Under the pieces are notes generated by a model, which was not told the DNA's origin, did not search any database, and was given only the letters and a program-made list of their open reading frames with translations. The translations under genes were made by a program, and so were the position numbers. From an uncultured Eudoraea sp. (GTDB lineage: Bacteria > Bacteroidota > Bacteroidia > Flavobacteriales > Flavobacteriaceae): 64,000 bases of DNA. Below, one piece after another: positions 62,386-64,000 of the stretch. Numbering within the stretch: position 1 is the stretch's first letter; each line of letters starts with the position of its first letter. Location of the stretch: contig NZ_CAMYOM010000007.1 of NCBI RefSeq assembly GCF_947260015.1, forward strand, positions 1 through 64,000. The letters are read 5' to 3'.

Positions 62386-63330
62386 ATGAAAGAAGTGTAT
62401 TGTATAGGTGAATTGCTCATAGACTTTGTAGCCGAAAAACAAGGTTTTAATTTAGCTTTAGCCAGTGAATTCACAAAAAAAGCGGGTGGTGCCCCGGCCA
62501 ATGTAGCCTGTGCTATAACCAAGCTCGGAGGGAAAAGTGCATTTATTGGTTGTGTTGGGGATGACCCTTTTGGTACATTTCTATTAAAGGTGTTGGAAAA
62601 TGAAGACGTGGACATTTCTTTAGCTCAACGATCAGAAACTTTTACTACCCTCGCCTTTGTTTCTATTGATGAAGAAGGAGAACGTGATTTTGTCTTTAGC
62701 AGGGGTGCAGATAAAGAACTTAAATACAGTCCGGCAATTAAGAAGAAATTTAATAAAAACATTGTTCATTTTGGGTCTGCGACGGCACTTTTGGGCGGAA
62801 GTTTGGAAGAAGCGTATGGACGATTTTTATTTGATGCCATAACTCAAGAAGCCTTTATCAGTTTTGATCCAAATTACAGAGCAGACCTATGGAAAAACAG
62901 AACTGATATTTTTATAAAAAAATCTATGCCATTTATTGAAAAATCTACGCTCTGCAAGTTTAGTTTAGAAGAAGCAAAATTAATTTCGGGAAAGGAAAAT
63001 ATTTTGGATGCGTGTGAGTTTTTTCATGAAGCCGGCTCACAAATCATTACCATTACTCTTGGTTCTGAAGGTACATTTGTAAGTTCTCAAGGGCATTCAA
63101 ATACAATCCCCAGCATCATTGTAAAGCCGGTTGATACAACAGGTGCAGGAGATGCCTTTATTGGCTGCCTGTTAAAACAAATTTCTACTCTGGATAATAT
63201 AGAGAGTGGTATAAGTAATCGCGATTTGCTATTCAAAATGATCGCTATAGCAAATAAAGCCGGAGCGATAACAACAATGAATTACGGAGCCATAAAGTCA
63301 TTGCCAACTCAAATTCAACTCGACAATTAG
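62386..63330 (+). CDS. PfkB-family carbohydrate kinase, probable fructokinase
   Basis: A 314-residue ribokinase-fold sugar kinase. N-terminal signature: CIGELLIDFVAEKQGF and TKKAGGAPANVACAITKLGGKSAFIG. The C-terminal signature VDTTGAGDAFIGCLLKQ contains the catalytic Asp and anion hole. Similarity of the GELLIDF start and neighbourhood (amylosucrase directly downstream) points to ATP-dependent phosphorylation of fructose rather than ribose or adenosine. The amylosucrase gene follows with 1 base between the stop codon and the ATG, so the two form a sucrose-use operon. Confidence 0.93.
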   Translation: MKEVYCIGELLIDFVAEKQGFNLALASEFTKKAGGAPANVACAITKLGGKSAFIGCVGDDPFGTFLLKVLENEDVDISLAQRSETFTTLAFVSIDEEGERDFVFSRGADKELKYSPAIKKKFNKNIVHFGSATALLGGSLEEAYGRFLFDAITQEAFISFDPNYRADLWKNRTDIFIKKSMPFIEKSTLCKFSLEEAKLISGKENILDACEFFHEAGSQIITITLGSEGTFVSSQGHSNTIPSIIVKPVDTTGAGDAFIGCLLKQISTLDNIESGISNRDLLFKMIAIANKAGAITTMNYGAIKSLPTQIQLDN

Positions 63331-63331
63331 A

Positions 63332-64000
63332 ATGAACCAAACCTCATTAAACAGGTTGTTGGCTTCAAATAAGCTGGATAACCCAGAGAAAGCGAATCTG
63401 AAAGAACTATTTGATTTAAGATTATCCACTAACCTTTCTATAATACAAAACCTATTCTTATCTCTATACCCTGAGTCAACCTTACAAAATTCATTTCCTG
63501 TATTGTTGGAACTTTTACCTGAACTTTTTAAGAAAAGATCTAAAAATCTTAAAATCCAGGACCTGAGAAGGCTTAAACATGCAAATTGGTATCAATCTGA
63601 AAAAATGGTTGGCATGCAATTGTATGTGGACAACTTCAATAAGGATCTGAAAGGTCTTGAAACTAAAATTGCATATTTAGAAAGATTAGGCGTCAACCTT
63701 CTACATATCATGCCTGTCACAACAAGGCCTAAAGGAGAAAATGATGGGGGATATGCAGTCAACAGTTACACCCAAGTTGACAAAAAGTACGGTTCAAAAG
63801 CAGACTTGTTGAACCTAACAAAAAAACTGCGCTCCAAAAAAATGTATCTGATGATGGATTTTGTTGTAAACCATACTTCAGATGAATTTCCCTGGGCAAA
63901 AAAAGCAATGGCGGGTGATAAAAAATACCAGGATTATTATTATACCTACCCGGACAGGAATATGCCAGATGAATTTGAACATTCCTTGCCCGAAGTGTTT
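63332..64000 (+). CDS. Amylosucrase (GH13), N-terminal part, runs off the window
   Basis: The frame starts with ATG at 63332, 1 base after the fructokinase stop codon, and is open to the window end (223 codons). The N-terminal helical domain contains LKIQDLRRLKHANWYQSEKM and is followed by the GH13 barrel start. There, GMQLYVDNF, YLERLGVNLLHIMPV, KGENDGGYAVNSYTQVDKKYG and the catalytic-region strand MMDFVVNHTSDEFPW match amylosucrase (GH13_4). The enzyme splits sucrose, adding glucose to a glucan and freeing fructose for the upstream kinase. A related sucrose hydrolase or phosphorylase cannot be excluded without the C-terminus. Confidence 0.85.
   Translation, partial: MNQTSLNRLLASNKLDNPEKANLKELFDLRLSTNLSIIQNLFLSLYPESTLQNSFPVLLELLPELFKKRSKNLKIQDLRRLKHANWYQSEKMVGMQLYVDNFNKDLKGLETKIAYLERLGVNLLHIMPVTTRPKGENDGGYAVNSYTQVDKKYGSKADLLNLTKKLRSKKMYLMMDFVVNHTSDEFPWAKKAMAGDKKYQDYYYTYPDRNMPDEFEHSLPEVF

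Noticed and set aside
1-64000. CRISPR arrays, long tandem repeats, transposases, phage or conjugation genes
   Set aside because: None was seen in either strand by reading; all longer ORFs are ordinary chromosomal genes. A computed repeat search was not possible here.

Overview
The window is AT-rich chromosomal DNA of a Bacteroidota bacterium, most likely a (marine) member of the Flavobacteriaceae. This rests on several TonB-dependent receptors with carboxypeptidase-like N-terminal domains, Flavobacteria-type proteins (DUF5689/lamin-tail, Big_5 lipoprotein, zinc-less DksA-like protein), starts without Shine-Dalgarno sequences, and promoter-like TTTG / TAnnTTTG boxes. Nothing looks like a prophage, integrative element, insertion sequence, CRISPR array, tRNA or rRNA. 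The content is mostly housekeeping and nutrient-acquisition genes in short operons on both strands.

Layout. 1-6.3 kb: the end of a TonB receptor, glyS, a coiled-coil membrane protein, comF, a Big_5 lipoprotein, a nitrilase-family amidase and an ankyrin protein. 6.4-11.7 kb: a nutrient module of TonB receptor plus DUF5689/lamin-tail lipoprotein, divergent from a secreted endonuclease/exonuclease/phosphatase-fold enzyme. 11.7-16.1 kb: a DUF1080 protein, a His-containing four-helix membrane protein and an Oar-like receptor. 16.2-22.6 kb: DUF3108, tryptophan 2,3-dioxygenase, M23 peptidase and pgi in one tight operon, then hppD. 22.8-35.8 kb: uvrC with a patatin/outer-membrane protein, a 5-formyl-THF cyclo-ligase, ileS/dksA-like/lspA, and recO with a haem-type TonB receptor. 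36-41.2 kb: glutamate dehydrogenase, a cystathionine gamma-synthase-type enzyme, DinB, an ArsC-like protein and an EamA exporter. 41.5-48.6 kb: a nitronate monooxygenase / small ORF / hydrolase / cytochrome c operon, a SIMPL protein, a SulP transporter, and a PhyH oxygenase divergent from an AraC regulator. 49-56.6 kb: gpsA and glpD tail to tail, CvpA, a CAP protein, and 3-hydroxyanthranilate dioxygenase with DUF1304 and an ALDH7-type dehydrogenase. 56.6-64 kb: a gene-poor 1-kb stretch, an HHH protein, an acyl-ACP desaturase, a zinc-ribbon / SPFH / metallophosphatase cassette, and the start of a fructokinase-amylosucrase sucrose operon that runs off the end.

How the genes connect. Tryptophan degradation is present in pieces (TDO at 19-20 kb, 3-HAO at 54 kb) and tyrosine degradation through hppD. 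Glycerol-3-phosphate is handled by gpsA and glpD. Sucrose is split by amylosucrase, with fructokinase taking the fructose. Envelope functions (OMP biogenesis, lipoprotein processing, SPFH/zinc ribbon) are well represented.

The least explained material is non-coding or very small. Three minus-strand structured elements share a TTTGGTTGGTTA-type motif directly 5' of a strong terminator; two of them cannot be 3' UTRs of any recognised gene and look like free small RNAs. There is a 33-codon ORF translationally coupled to a hydrolase gene, an OmpA-like N-terminus cut by an in-frame stop, and a 45-bp perfect palindrome that holds the stop codons of two convergent genes. No complete new defence or mobile system was found.
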